Below are positions 1-6,151 of a stretch of DNA of 10,697 bases, in pieces (the first letter of the stretch is position 1; every line of letters starts with the position of its first letter). Source of the stretch: QPIN01 sp964399475 (GTDB lineage: Bacteria > Pseudomonadota > Gammaproteobacteria > Methylococcales > Methylomonadaceae); the NCBI GenBank assembly GCA_964399475.1, contig CAYNRB010000103.1, positions 1 to 10,697 on the forward strand, written 5' to 3'. Both the position numbers and the translations under genes were made by a program. The notes beneath the pieces are model-generated. The model saw only the letters and a program-made list of their open reading frames with translations. It was not told the DNA's origin and searched no databases.

Positions 1-26
1 TTCGCCCTATAATATATAGAGGTTAC

Positions 27-186
27 TTTAGAATCTGAAGTTTCCCAGTTTTTAAAATAACAGAAGCCGCAATGTACAAGGCTTTGTTATTTTAGTTGCT
101 GTTGCTCTAAATAGAGCAAACCCCAATTTAAATGGTTTCTCTTTATACGTCACGGCGAAAATAATTGGGAAACTTCAGTTTAGAAT
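27..186. mobile_element. MITE-like insertion with 13-bp TIRs and 8-bp target duplication
   Basis: The core element runs from 35 to 178 (144 bp). Its ends are perfect 13-bp inverted repeats: CTGAAGTTTCCCA at 35-47 and TGGGAAACTTCAG at 166-178. Each end is directly abutted by the same octamer, TTTAGAAT (27-34 and 179-186), in direct orientation, which is the footprint of a transposase making 8-bp staggered cuts. The interior has no reading frame large enough for a transposase but is rich in hairpins. A stem pairs 54-68 with 80-93 (14 bp plus one bulged base, loop 69-79), and a second pairs 102-108 with 113-119 (TTGCTCT/AGAGCAA, 4-base loop). This is the usual architecture of a non-autonomous element mobilised in trans. 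The parent insertion sequence family cannot be named from these data; 8-bp duplications occur in several families. Confidence 0.8.
54..93. repeat. Strong hairpin inside the left MITE-like element
   Basis: Bases 54-68 and 80-93 are complementary over 14 pairs with a single bulged G at 63. The loop is 11 bases (69-79), and T53/A94 can add another pair. It lies wholly inside the 35-178 element. The stem has an AAGCC/GGCTT top and an A/T-rich base ending in TTTT. It could act as a terminator-like or RNA structure if transcribed, but no gene reads into it within this window. Confidence 0.6.
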
Positions 187-250
187 GGCACATACATTAC
201 TGGATTTTATACAGAAAAGAACTTATCCGGTTAAAATTTATAAAAAAATG

Positions 251-889
251 CTAAGGATCAATCAAACTGGTCAGATTAGCATCTGCATTTTTGCCACTAT
301 TAATATTAAGTTGTGATCTCAATTCGCCACTTTCATTAGTCTCTGTATGTACATTTAAATAGAGCTTACCTGCCTTGAGGGAGGAAATCTGATCTACAGT
401 TAAAATTGTTCCTGAAGGAATGGTAAACAAATTGGTACTACTATCAAAATTCATAGTTACTATGACATCACCCGATTCATCTGCTGCTCCTTCATGGATA
501 TGTGCAGCGATTAAATTTGTAAGTCCTTTGGTAACAATAAAGCCTGAGATGGCACCTGAGTCAGTATCCACGGATATCAAGCTGCCAGCTGCTCCACCAG
601 TGCTGACAGCTGGCAATTCCAGGCTGGGACTCAGTAATGTACGCATTTCAAAAATATGTTCTGGCTCTGCTGAAAGCAATGTCACTGTACCTGCATTGAT
701 ATCCAGATCTAGTTTGACGTTATTGAAAGTGTTATTTCCAACCGTTACGCTGGGAAGTGTCAGAATATTATTGGCAAAACTTGGGGGAGCAGCCTGACAG
801 ATTGAAATGGAAAGAGTGCAGGTAGTAAGAATAGCAAATGATTTGATAATCAAGGGTTTGATGGAAGGTATTAGTACTGAAAAAAACAT
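251..889 (-). CDS. Exported CHRD-domain protein
   Basis: A 212-aa secreted protein of unknown biological role. Residues 1-33 look like a Sec signal peptide: lysines at 11 and 16, a hydrophobic stretch and a likely cut after ICQA. There is no acceptable lipobox. Residues 36-75 are a short beta-rich segment (LTLPSVTVGNNTF) that I do not recognise as a named domain. Residues about 83-196 match the CHRD fold, first described in chordin and found in many bacterial exported proteins. It shows the LSPSLELPAV opening, the HIHEG motif at 130-134 and the LYLNVHTETNESGELRSQL block at 176-194. The start is supported by AAGGAG at 901-896, six bases before the ATG. No gene lies close on the same strand, so it is probably monocistronic. 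The family is clear; the function is not. Confidence 0.85.
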   Translation of the reverse strand: MFFSVLIPSIKPLIIKSFAILTTCTLSISICQAAPPSFANNILTLPSVTVGNNTFNNVKLDLDINAGTVTLLSAEPEHIFEMRTLLSPSLELPAVSTGGAAGSLISVDTDSGAISGFIVTKGLTNLIAAHIHEGAADESGDVIVTMNFDSSTNLFTIPSGTILTVDQISSLKAGKLYLNVHTETNESGELRSQLNINSGKNADANLTSLIDP

Positions 890-909
890 GTTTTGCTCCT
901 TTATAGATG

Positions 910-939
910 ATTATAATGCGAGTGGCTTGAAATACTCAA
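910..939 (-). promoter_or_regulatory. Possible sigma70 promoter for the CHRD gene
   Basis: Read on the minus strand there is TTGAGT (939-934), an 18-base spacer and a perfect TATAAT (915-910). Transcription would start near 903, only just upstream of the ribosome binding site at 901-896. That gives an unusually short leader, so the assignment is tentative. Confidence 0.35.
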
Positions 940-1145
940 AGTTCAATCCATTACAGTAGAAATAATAGCTGGAAAAATCCTGATGTCAGCCAAATTTGTC
1001 TTGTTTTAGCAGTATACAGTTTTGGCTGGCAGGACGGAACTGTTCCAAATCGCGAAAAGCAGCGAGGATTAATCTGGTTTTTTCAGAAGCTTTGTAAAAT
1101 CGAAGGTTTGTACTAAAATTCCTGATCCAATTGATTTTTCTAGGT
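940..1145. other. Gene-free stretch with short hairpins
   Basis: No convincing gene is visible here. A stem can form between 984-994 and 1021-1031 (TGTCAGCCAAA with TTTGGCTGGCA, one G-T pair). GGAACTGTTCC at 1036-1046 is a perfect 5-bp-arm palindrome. AGCTGGAAA occurs at 966-974 and again at 1152-1160, just inside the next element. A 61-codon open frame on the minus strand (1171-986) starts inside the adjacent palindromic element and has no ribosome binding site, so I do not call it a gene. The segment may be a decayed repeat. Confidence 0.4.
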
Positions 1146-1309
1146 TTAGGGAGCTGGAAATAAATAATCATCCATTATTGGGCAGGATTTTTGTTGGTCT
1201 TTGATCGTGCAGCAATAGGCGCATAGCAGGCTATGTAACTGTTGCTGCACGATCGAAGACGGACAAAAAGACCAGCAAGATTGGATGATTATTTTTTTCA
1301 TCTCCCTAA
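1146..1309. repeat. 164-bp near-palindromic element (possible MITE)
   Basis: Two arms of about 70 bases, 1146-1215 and 1242-1309, are imperfect inverted copies of each other, roughly three quarters identical. Best-conserved blocks are the ends, TTAGGGAG (1146) against CTCCCTAA (to 1309), the block AAATAATCATCCA, and the inner GATCGTGCAGCAA (1203-1215) against TTGCTGCACGATC (1242-1254), which is perfect. The centre has a further nested stem, CATAGC (1222-1227) with GCTATG (1230-1235). The whole segment can fold as one long cruciform. No target duplication is evident at the 1146/1309 boundaries. Weak inverted similarity (ATTGATTTT at 1130, AAAATCAAT to 1330) may extend it to the end of the Nudix gene. 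It could be a MITE or another dispersed intergenic palindrome. Confidence 0.7.
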
Positions 1310-1325
1310 TCCAGCATTATTAAAA

Positions 1326-1835
1326 TCAATCACTAGTGATTTTCTGATACTTAGCCCAAATAATTTTAAATATTTCTGTAAGAGTATGATCATCATTTTT
1401 TATTCGTTTTGAAATCTCATCAACCAAAAACCAGTCTCCCTCATCAATTTCTTCGGCATTCAAGATAAAAGGTCCACTATGTTTGCATTGATAGACTTGT
1501 ATAAACTCCATGCCCAGTTGCTTTGTGGGTGATAGTTTAAACAATGGTTGTAATAATCCCTCTACCTGAATCCCCAATTCTTCTTCAACTTCCCTTACCG
1601 CAGATAGGAAATACTCTTCTCCTTTATCGACATGACCAGCAGCAGACGTGTCCCATAAGCCTTTGTTGAGATCTTTATTAAACGATCTTTTCTGTAAAAA
1701 TAACTTTCCTTCATCATTAAATACTAGAATATGCACGGCACGATGGCGTAGGCCTAACTCATGAATTTTATGGCGTGGCAGTACATCAATAATTTGGTCA
1801 TTATCATCTACTACTGAGAGTAATTCTATATTCAT
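1326..1835 (-). CDS. Nudix hydrolase, YfcD-like
   Basis: A 169-aa cytoplasmic Nudix-fold hydrolase. The Nudix box GX5EX7REUXEEXGU is complete at residues 67-89: G67, E73, R81, E82, E85, E86, G88. These glutamates bind the divalent metal that drives hydrolysis of a nucleoside-diphosphate-linked substrate. The preceding segment (LRHRAVHILVF, then LFLQKRS and GLWDTSAAGHV) and the overall length resemble E. coli YfcD (about 180 aa) and the Nudix/IPP-isomerase-like group. The substrate cannot be told from sequence. No strong Shine-Dalgarno precedes the ATG; AGGTAAGAA lies rather far upstream. It diverges from a TetR-family gene, which might control it. The stop codon lies 16 bp from the 164-bp palindromic element, so the C-terminus may have been altered by an insertion. 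Confidence 0.85.
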   Translation of the reverse strand: MNIELLSVVDDNDQIIDVLPRHKIHELGLRHRAVHILVFNDEGKLFLQKRSFNKDLNKGLWDTSAAGHVDKGEEYFLSAVREVEEELGIQVEGLLQPLFKLSPTKQLGMEFIQVYQCKHSGPFILNAEEIDEGDWFLVDEISKRIKNDDHTLTEIFKIIWAKYQKITSD

Positions 1836-1850
1836 GCGAGAGTCATTTCT

Positions 1851-1861
1851 TACCTAAGGTA
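1851..1861. promoter_or_regulatory. Palindrome TACCTAAGGTA in the Nudix/TetR divergent region
   Basis: TACCT and AGGTA are perfect 5-bp arms around a single A. The right arm overlaps TATAAT at 1860-1865, a -10-like sequence pointing toward the TetR gene with no recognisable -35. A palindrome on a -10 box between divergent genes fits an autoregulatory TetR operator, but the site is short. Confidence 0.3.
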
Positions 1862-1875
1862 TAATTCACATGCTG

Positions 1876-1890
1876 GAACGGCTAGCGTTC
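1876..1890. promoter_or_regulatory. Candidate operator GAACG-N5-CGTTC
   Basis: GAACG (1876-1880) and CGTTC (1886-1890) flank GCTAG, giving a 15-bp interrupted palindrome in the middle of the divergent intergenic region. Its size and symmetry are typical of TetR-family operators, and its position would let it control both neighbours. Assignment is by context only. Confidence 0.35.
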
Positions 1891-1935
1891 TAACGTAATT
1901 GTTTTTTGAATATTTTTAGAAAAGTGTACACCACA

Positions 1936-2535
1936 ATGGCAAGAAGAAGCGAACATAGTCAGGAAGAAATCAAGGAAATGGTCTTAAAAGCGGCTGAATC
2001 TATAGTAATAAAAGAAGGCTTTGCTGAATTAAAAGTTAGAAAAATTGCCCTTCAGATTGGCTATACCGTCGGCAGTATTTATATGGTTTTTGATAATATG
2101 GCTGATTTGATTATGCAAATAAAAGGCAGGACGTTGGATGATCTAGCCGAGCAATTAAATCAGACGATTGTTACAGACAATATGAAGCAAAATATAGAAC
2201 TACTTGCTAAAACCTATTTATCTTTTTCCATTAGTAATTTTAATCGCTGGAGTATGATTTTTGAACATAATCCGGTTGATGAAGACGCGATACCTGATTG
2301 GTATAAACTAAAGACCAATACCGCTTTTAAGTGTGTTGAAGCGCAATTTAAACAATTACCGACTGAGCATAGCAAAGAACAAAGTATATTGGCAGCACGA
2401 GCTTTATGGTGTGGGGTGCATGGTATTTGTTCTTTATCTTTACCAGAAAAATCTGATTTACTGGGTATCAGTAATGTAGAAAATACCGTTGTATTACTAG
2501 TAGATAATTTTATTCGTGGCTGGGTATCTAGTTAA
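1936..2535 (+). CDS. TetR-family transcriptional regulator with WHG-type C-terminus
   Basis: A one-component repressor-type regulator. With the ATG at 1936 it is 199 aa, the normal family length, and begins MARRSEHSQEEIKEMVLKAA. A TTG at 1906 or a GTG at 1924 would add 10 or 4 residues but have no better ribosome binding site. The N-terminal domain has the TetR helix-turn-helix at about residues 33-52 (VRKIALQIGYTVGSIYMVF). The C-terminal ligand domain carries ALWCGVHGICSLSL (156-169), the signature of the WHG C-terminal domain. The ligand is unknown. It diverges from the Nudix gene and converges on lplT with only a 23-bp gap and no visible terminator. Plausible targets are itself and the Nudix gene, through the palindromes at 1851-1861 and 1876-1890. 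Confidence 0.85.
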   Translation: MARRSEHSQEEIKEMVLKAAESIVIKEGFAELKVRKIALQIGYTVGSIYMVFDNMADLIMQIKGRTLDDLAEQLNQTIVTDNMKQNIELLAKTYLSFSISNFNRWSMIFEHNPVDEDAIPDWYKLKTNTAFKCVEAQFKQLPTEHSKEQSILAARALWCGVHGICSLSLPEKSDLLGISNVENTVVLLVDNFIRGWVSS

Positions 2536-2558
2536 GATCATTAGCCGATGCATAGTTA

Positions 2559-3722
2559 TCATTCTGTATCCTGGTTTTTTGGGAGCCGTAATGAAACCAA
2601 AAATGTCGCGATAAAAACCAAACTGCCGAGTGCCATCAAGGCTGTAACTGGACTTACTTGCTGAGAAGCCGCGAAAGTATAGCCGCCCACAGCGATTAAC
2701 ATAGCCACATTTTGAAAAAAACCTTGTAAGGCAACAGCGCCACCACTACCAATACTTTGTTGACCTAGTTCCTGCAATGCAGCATTAATCGGAACGATAA
2801 ACATCCCACCAGCCATACCGATGACAAATAATACTGTGCGTGCAGTCCAAACAGTATCCGTAAAGCCCAGGGCAATAATAAATACAGCCATAAAATAGGC
2901 CGGGATTCTTGCTCGACTTAAAAAATCTAATGGAATAAGATGAGGAACTAAGGCCGAACCTACAATAATGCCTATGGCTAGGAACAAAGTCAGTTCGGCA
3001 ATATCACTAGCATTTTGAGTCATTAATATTAATGGTGCCCAAGCTATTATAATCACTCGCACTGTAGCAGCAGCAGCCCAAAATAATGATGCACCTAACA
3101 CAGCAAAACGTGAGCGTGGTGTGTTAAAAAACAGGCGTGTTTGCTGATAGAAAATAATTATCTTTGAACCTGATTCAGAATTTTTGCTGATCTTTTTGGG
3201 CAAAAATAAGGAGGCAACAGAAGAAATAATGAAAATTACAATAGTACCCACTAAAGCGAGTTGAATAGAATAATCAGCAACTTTTGCTCCGACTAGCATA
3301 CCTAATAAAATAGCTAAAATAGTTGAACCTTCTATCCAACTATTGGCTTTTACCAAAGAATCATTATCAGTCAGCTCAGGTAATATTCCGTACTTGGCTG
3401 GACTATAAATAGCTGCACCAATACCCACCATGCAATAGGCAATAAGAGGTTCCACATTGATCAGCAATAAACCAGCGCCTGATGCTTTAATTAGATTGGC
3501 AATAATCAAAACTCTGGACTTCGCATGATTATCAGCAAAGGCACCTACCCAAGGAGCCAATAAAACAAAAGCAATTAAAAATACACTTTGTAGCGCTGGC
3601 ACATACCAGGTTGCTAGTTCAGCTGACTGCATCACTAAAGCAATCACTGTAAACAAGATAGCATTATCAGCAAAAGCTGAAAGAAATTGTGCTATTAGCA
3701 GTGGGTATATTTGTTTGTTCAT
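2559..3722 (-). CDS. lplT: Lysophospholipid transporter LplT (MFS)
   Basis: A 387-aa inner-membrane protein of the major facilitator superfamily with about 11-12 hydrophobic segments. It closely follows E. coli LplT: AQFLSAFADNAILF at residues 11-24 (FGDN in E. coli), GAAIYSPAKYGILPELT at 102-118, VKANSWIEGSTI at 124-135, and a charged R222 within the segment ATVRVIIIAWAP. LplT flips lysophosphatidylethanolamine from the outer to the inner leaflet so that Aas can re-acylate it. Its ATG overlaps the aas stop codon in an ATGA (3722-3719). There is no clear Shine-Dalgarno, so translation probably depends on termination-reinitiation from aas. Only 23 bp separate its stop from the convergent TetR gene. 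Family and role are secure by similarity and by its partner. Confidence 0.93.
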   Translation of the reverse strand: MNKQIYPLLIAQFLSAFADNAILFTVIALVMQSAELATWYVPALQSVFLIAFVLLAPWVGAFADNHAKSRVLIIANLIKASGAGLLLINVEPLIAYCMVGIGAAIYSPAKYGILPELTDNDSLVKANSWIEGSTILAILLGMLVGAKVADYSIQLALVGTIVIFIISSVASLFLPKKISKNSESGSKIIIFYQQTRLFFNTPRSRFAVLGASLFWAAAATVRVIIIAWAPLILMTQNASDIAELTLFLAIGIIVGSALVPHLIPLDFLSRARIPAYFMAVFIIALGFTDTVWTARTVLFVIGMAGGMFIVPINAALQELGQQSIGSGGAVALQGFFQNVAMLIAVGGYTFAASQQVSPVTALMALGSLVFIATFLVSLRLPKNQDTE

Positions 3723-5863
3723 TTCATCAGTGTTTCAGCTAGTTTACTGACTTCGGGATAATTAGTTTTCCCGGTTGCCAAAACGGGGATTGTATCAATA
3801 ATAAAAACCTTTTTGGGTAAGCTAATAGATTTAACCCCTTCTGATAAATCTGCTAGTTGTTTGTTAGTGGCGCCTTTTTGTGTGGTAAGCAAAATAACCT
3901 GCTCACCCTTTTTCGGATCAGGCAAACTGGTAGAAACATGTTGAGCATCTGGCCAAGCATTCACTGCTAACTGTTCAACAGCCGTTAGTGAAACCATTTC
4001 ACCACTAACTTTTGCGAAACGTTTACTTCGCCCTCGTATACTGATAAAACCATCTTCATCTACATTGACAATATCGCCTGTATCGTACCAGCCTTTACCA
4101 TAAATTGATTCAGGAGGTACTAACACACCTGGGTTTTTAGGCAATAAATAGCCTTTCATAACATTAGGCCCATAAACATGTAGCTGTCCTGCATTTTCAA
4201 TACCGGGTATATCTTCCAATTTATATTCCATACTGGGCATAAATCGACCCACAGTATCTACTTTAAAATCCATCGGTGTATTAACTGACAAAACAGGTGC
4301 TGTTTCTGTAGCGCCATAGCCTTCTAATACTCGAATTCCAAATTTTTCAGACCATAACTCTCGGGTACTATCTTGTAATTTCTCTGCACCAGCAACTACA
4401 TAGCGCATATTATAAAAATCATAGGCATGGGCTTTTTTGGCATAAGCCGCCAAAAAAGTATTAGTGCCAAACATAATAGTTGCACCTAGCTCATAAGCTA
4501 TTTCAGGTATAACACTATAATGTAGCGGTGAAGGGTAGAAGAAGGTAGTCATGCCGTTTAGAATCGGTAACATAGTTCCTACTGTAAAACCAAAAGAATG
4601 GAACATAGGAAGAAAATTAAGCACAACATCCTGTGCATTAAAATTAATACGTGCTTTTAACTGGTTATGATTAGCCAGTATGTTGGAATGAGAAAGCACC
4701 ACACCTTTTGGTTCTCCTTCTGAACCTGAAGTAAATAGTATGACCGCCGGATTATCAGAACTGTATTGCTGGTGGTCGTACCAGAAATTTGCTGTTTTAC
4801 ATAAGATTAATGATTTTATTTTAGTAAAACTAGTTACTTTTTCTGCAAGATCGTCTAGATAAACTAAATTGAATTGTTCTGCCAGCGCATTTGCATCATC
4901 TTGCAAATGTGCTAAATCTATAAATCGTCGGGAAGTTAAAATTGTTTTGACTTCGGCGGTTCTACAAGCAGAAGACATGCCTGATGAACCCACAGAATAA
5001 TTCAACATGGCCGGCACTCTTCCATGCAGTTGCAAACCCAGAACAACATTTAAGGTTTTTGTAGAATTAGGTAAAAATATACCAACATTTTCACCTTCCT
5101 CGGTGACATCTTTTAACAGGCTTGCAATACATATGGTTCGGGTAATTAATGCATTATAGGAGAGAGGGATTCTATCCATATCCTCTGTAACCGTATGACT
5201 ACTACCATGAACAGTACGAGCTTCCAAAAGGGCAGAAAAAATAGTTTGGTCATAATGAGTGGTTTTAAAAATCATTTCACTCATAAGATCGGCAAGAACA
5301 TGTCCACAATATTTACGACGGGATTTGCCTCTTAAATCCTGAGGCGCATTGATAATCGTATGCGGAAGGATCTGAATGGTAATTTTGGGGAATAATCTTA
5401 AGCGAACGATATTCCGCATTTTTGAAAAATGGGTATATTCGGCACCGCGAATACGGATAGGCAAAATAGATGCACGAGATTTATCAGCAACCATACCCGT
5501 ACCATCATATATTTTCATTAAAGAACCAGTAACAGTAATGCGGCCTTCAGGGAAAATAACGGTTTTAGTTTTATTTTGTAAATGATGAATCAATGCCTTT
5601 AGTGATAAAGGCTGTGTGGGATCCATTGGAAACACATGAGATAAAGCGAGAAAGGGTTTCAACCACCAGCGTTCAGAAACTTGTGTATTGATCGCAAAGG
5701 TAATCTCATCAGGTAAGAAAACACCTAATAATAAAGGGTCTAGGAATGAGGTATGATTGGATATAATAAGTACCCTATCTCCAGCATTTTTATAATTATC
5801 CAATCCCTTAACTTCAACTTGATAAATTAAAGTTAAAAACCAGCGTAAAACTTGTTTTAACAT
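3719..5863 (-). CDS. aas: Bifunctional 2-acyl-GPE acyltransferase / acyl-ACP synthetase Aas
   Basis: A 714-aa membrane-associated enzyme (E. coli Aas is 719 aa) that re-acylates lysophosphatidylethanolamine. The N-terminal PlsC-type acyltransferase domain (about 1-200) has the HX4D motif NHTSFLD with H37 and D42, and FPEGRIT at 104-110. The C-terminal AMP-forming acyl-activating domain (about 230-714) has the P-loop LFTSGSEGEPKG at 376-387, LPMFHSFG at 418-425, YGATET at 516-521, GWYDTGD at 591-597, GRSKRFAK at 611-618 and the late lysine K699 in TGKTNY. It ligates fatty acid to acyl carrier protein with ATP and transfers the acyl group to the lysolipid. All key residues are present. GGAGG lies about seven bases before the ATG. 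It is the first gene of a two-gene operon with lplT; E. coli has the reverse order. Confidence 0.95.
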   Translation of the reverse strand: MLKQVLRWFLTLIYQVEVKGLDNYKNAGDRVLIISNHTSFLDPLLLGVFLPDEITFAINTQVSERWWLKPFLALSHVFPMDPTQPLSLKALIHHLQNKTKTVIFPEGRITVTGSLMKIYDGTGMVADKSRASILPIRIRGAEYTHFSKMRNIVRLRLFPKITIQILPHTIINAPQDLRGKSRRKYCGHVLADLMSEMIFKTTHYDQTIFSALLEARTVHGSSHTVTEDMDRIPLSYNALITRTICIASLLKDVTEEGENVGIFLPNSTKTLNVVLGLQLHGRVPAMLNYSVGSSGMSSACRTAEVKTILTSRRFIDLAHLQDDANALAEQFNLVYLDDLAEKVTSFTKIKSLILCKTANFWYDHQQYSSDNPAVILFTSGSEGEPKGVVLSHSNILANHNQLKARINFNAQDVVLNFLPMFHSFGFTVGTMLPILNGMTTFFYPSPLHYSVIPEIAYELGATIMFGTNTFLAAYAKKAHAYDFYNMRYVVAGAEKLQDSTRELWSEKFGIRVLEGYGATETAPVLSVNTPMDFKVDTVGRFMPSMEYKLEDIPGIENAGQLHVYGPNVMKGYLLPKNPGVLVPPESIYGKGWYDTGDIVNVDEDGFISIRGRSKRFAKVSGEMVSLTAVEQLAVNAWPDAQHVSTSLPDPKKGEQVILLTTQKGATNKQLADLSEGVKSISLPKKVFIIDTIPVLATGKTNYPEVSKLAETLMK

Positions 5864-6151
5864 TCTTTCCCTCCAGCAATTAGCTAATCAGATACGCAGA
5901 TGTTTTTGAACCTCAGTATATATCTATCTATCTTTTTAGGTTAGAAAATTTCTTAAAAACCTACATTTTATAGTTTATCAGCAGATTCATGCTTCTCTCA
6001 AAAGCTCGTGCAGAGCAATGCTGTATTATTTATGCAGGTAACAAACAACAGATTTAAATCTGCAAGCAAAGCCGTGTCAAGTATAATCTTAAAAGCGAAA
6101 GGTATATAATAAACCTTCGTTTCTTCTGCATAGGATCGGCAAAATAAGACT
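5864..6151. promoter_or_regulatory. Divergent aas/sbcC upstream region with several palindromes
   Basis: 288 bp with no gene. Facing sbcC there are two TATAAT boxes, at 6082-6087 and 6105-6110, neither with a good -35. The second sits inside an inverted repeat, CGAAAGGT (6096-6103) with ACCTTCG (6113-6119), which could be an operator or a leader hairpin. CAGATTTAAATCTG (6049-6062) is a perfect 14-bp palindrome. Nearer aas, TAGGTTAGAAA (5937-5947) pairs with TTTCT...AACCTA (to 5963) with a small bulge. A -10-like TATACT faces aas at 5920-5915. Three copies of the tetramer TATC at about 5920-5932 are too short to call a microsatellite. Confidence 0.4.
6049..6062. promoter_or_regulatory. 14-bp perfect palindrome CAGATTTAAATCTG
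   Basis: The two 7-bp halves are exact inverted copies with no spacer. It lies 90 bp upstream of the sbcC start and about 20 bp upstream of the first TATAAT, a suitable spot for a dimeric regulator. No known regulator can be assigned. It does not match the LexA consensus (CTG-N10-CAG), although the inverted order of its CAG and CTG ends is superficially similar. Confidence 0.35.

Noticed and set aside
420..797. 125-codon frame antisense to the CHRD gene
   Set aside because: It lies wholly within a convincing secreted-protein gene in the opposite frame, and its translation shows no recognisable domain.
986..1171. 61-codon open frame on the minus strand
   Set aside because: It starts inside the palindromic element, lacks a ribosome binding site, matches no family I know, and its 3' part covers hairpin-forming sequence. 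Probably chance or repeat-derived.
1906..1935. Longer TetR protein starting at TTG 1906 (or GTG 1924)
   Set aside because: No good ribosome binding site precedes either codon, and the ATG at 1936 gives the normal family length and a typical basic N-terminus.
2536..2558. Bidirectional terminator between TetR and lplT
   Set aside because: The 23-bp gap has no convincing stem or T-run on either strand.
5917..5935. TATC tandem repeat upstream of aas as a phase-variable microsatellite
   Set aside because: Only about three tetramer copies, too few to support slippage-based variation.
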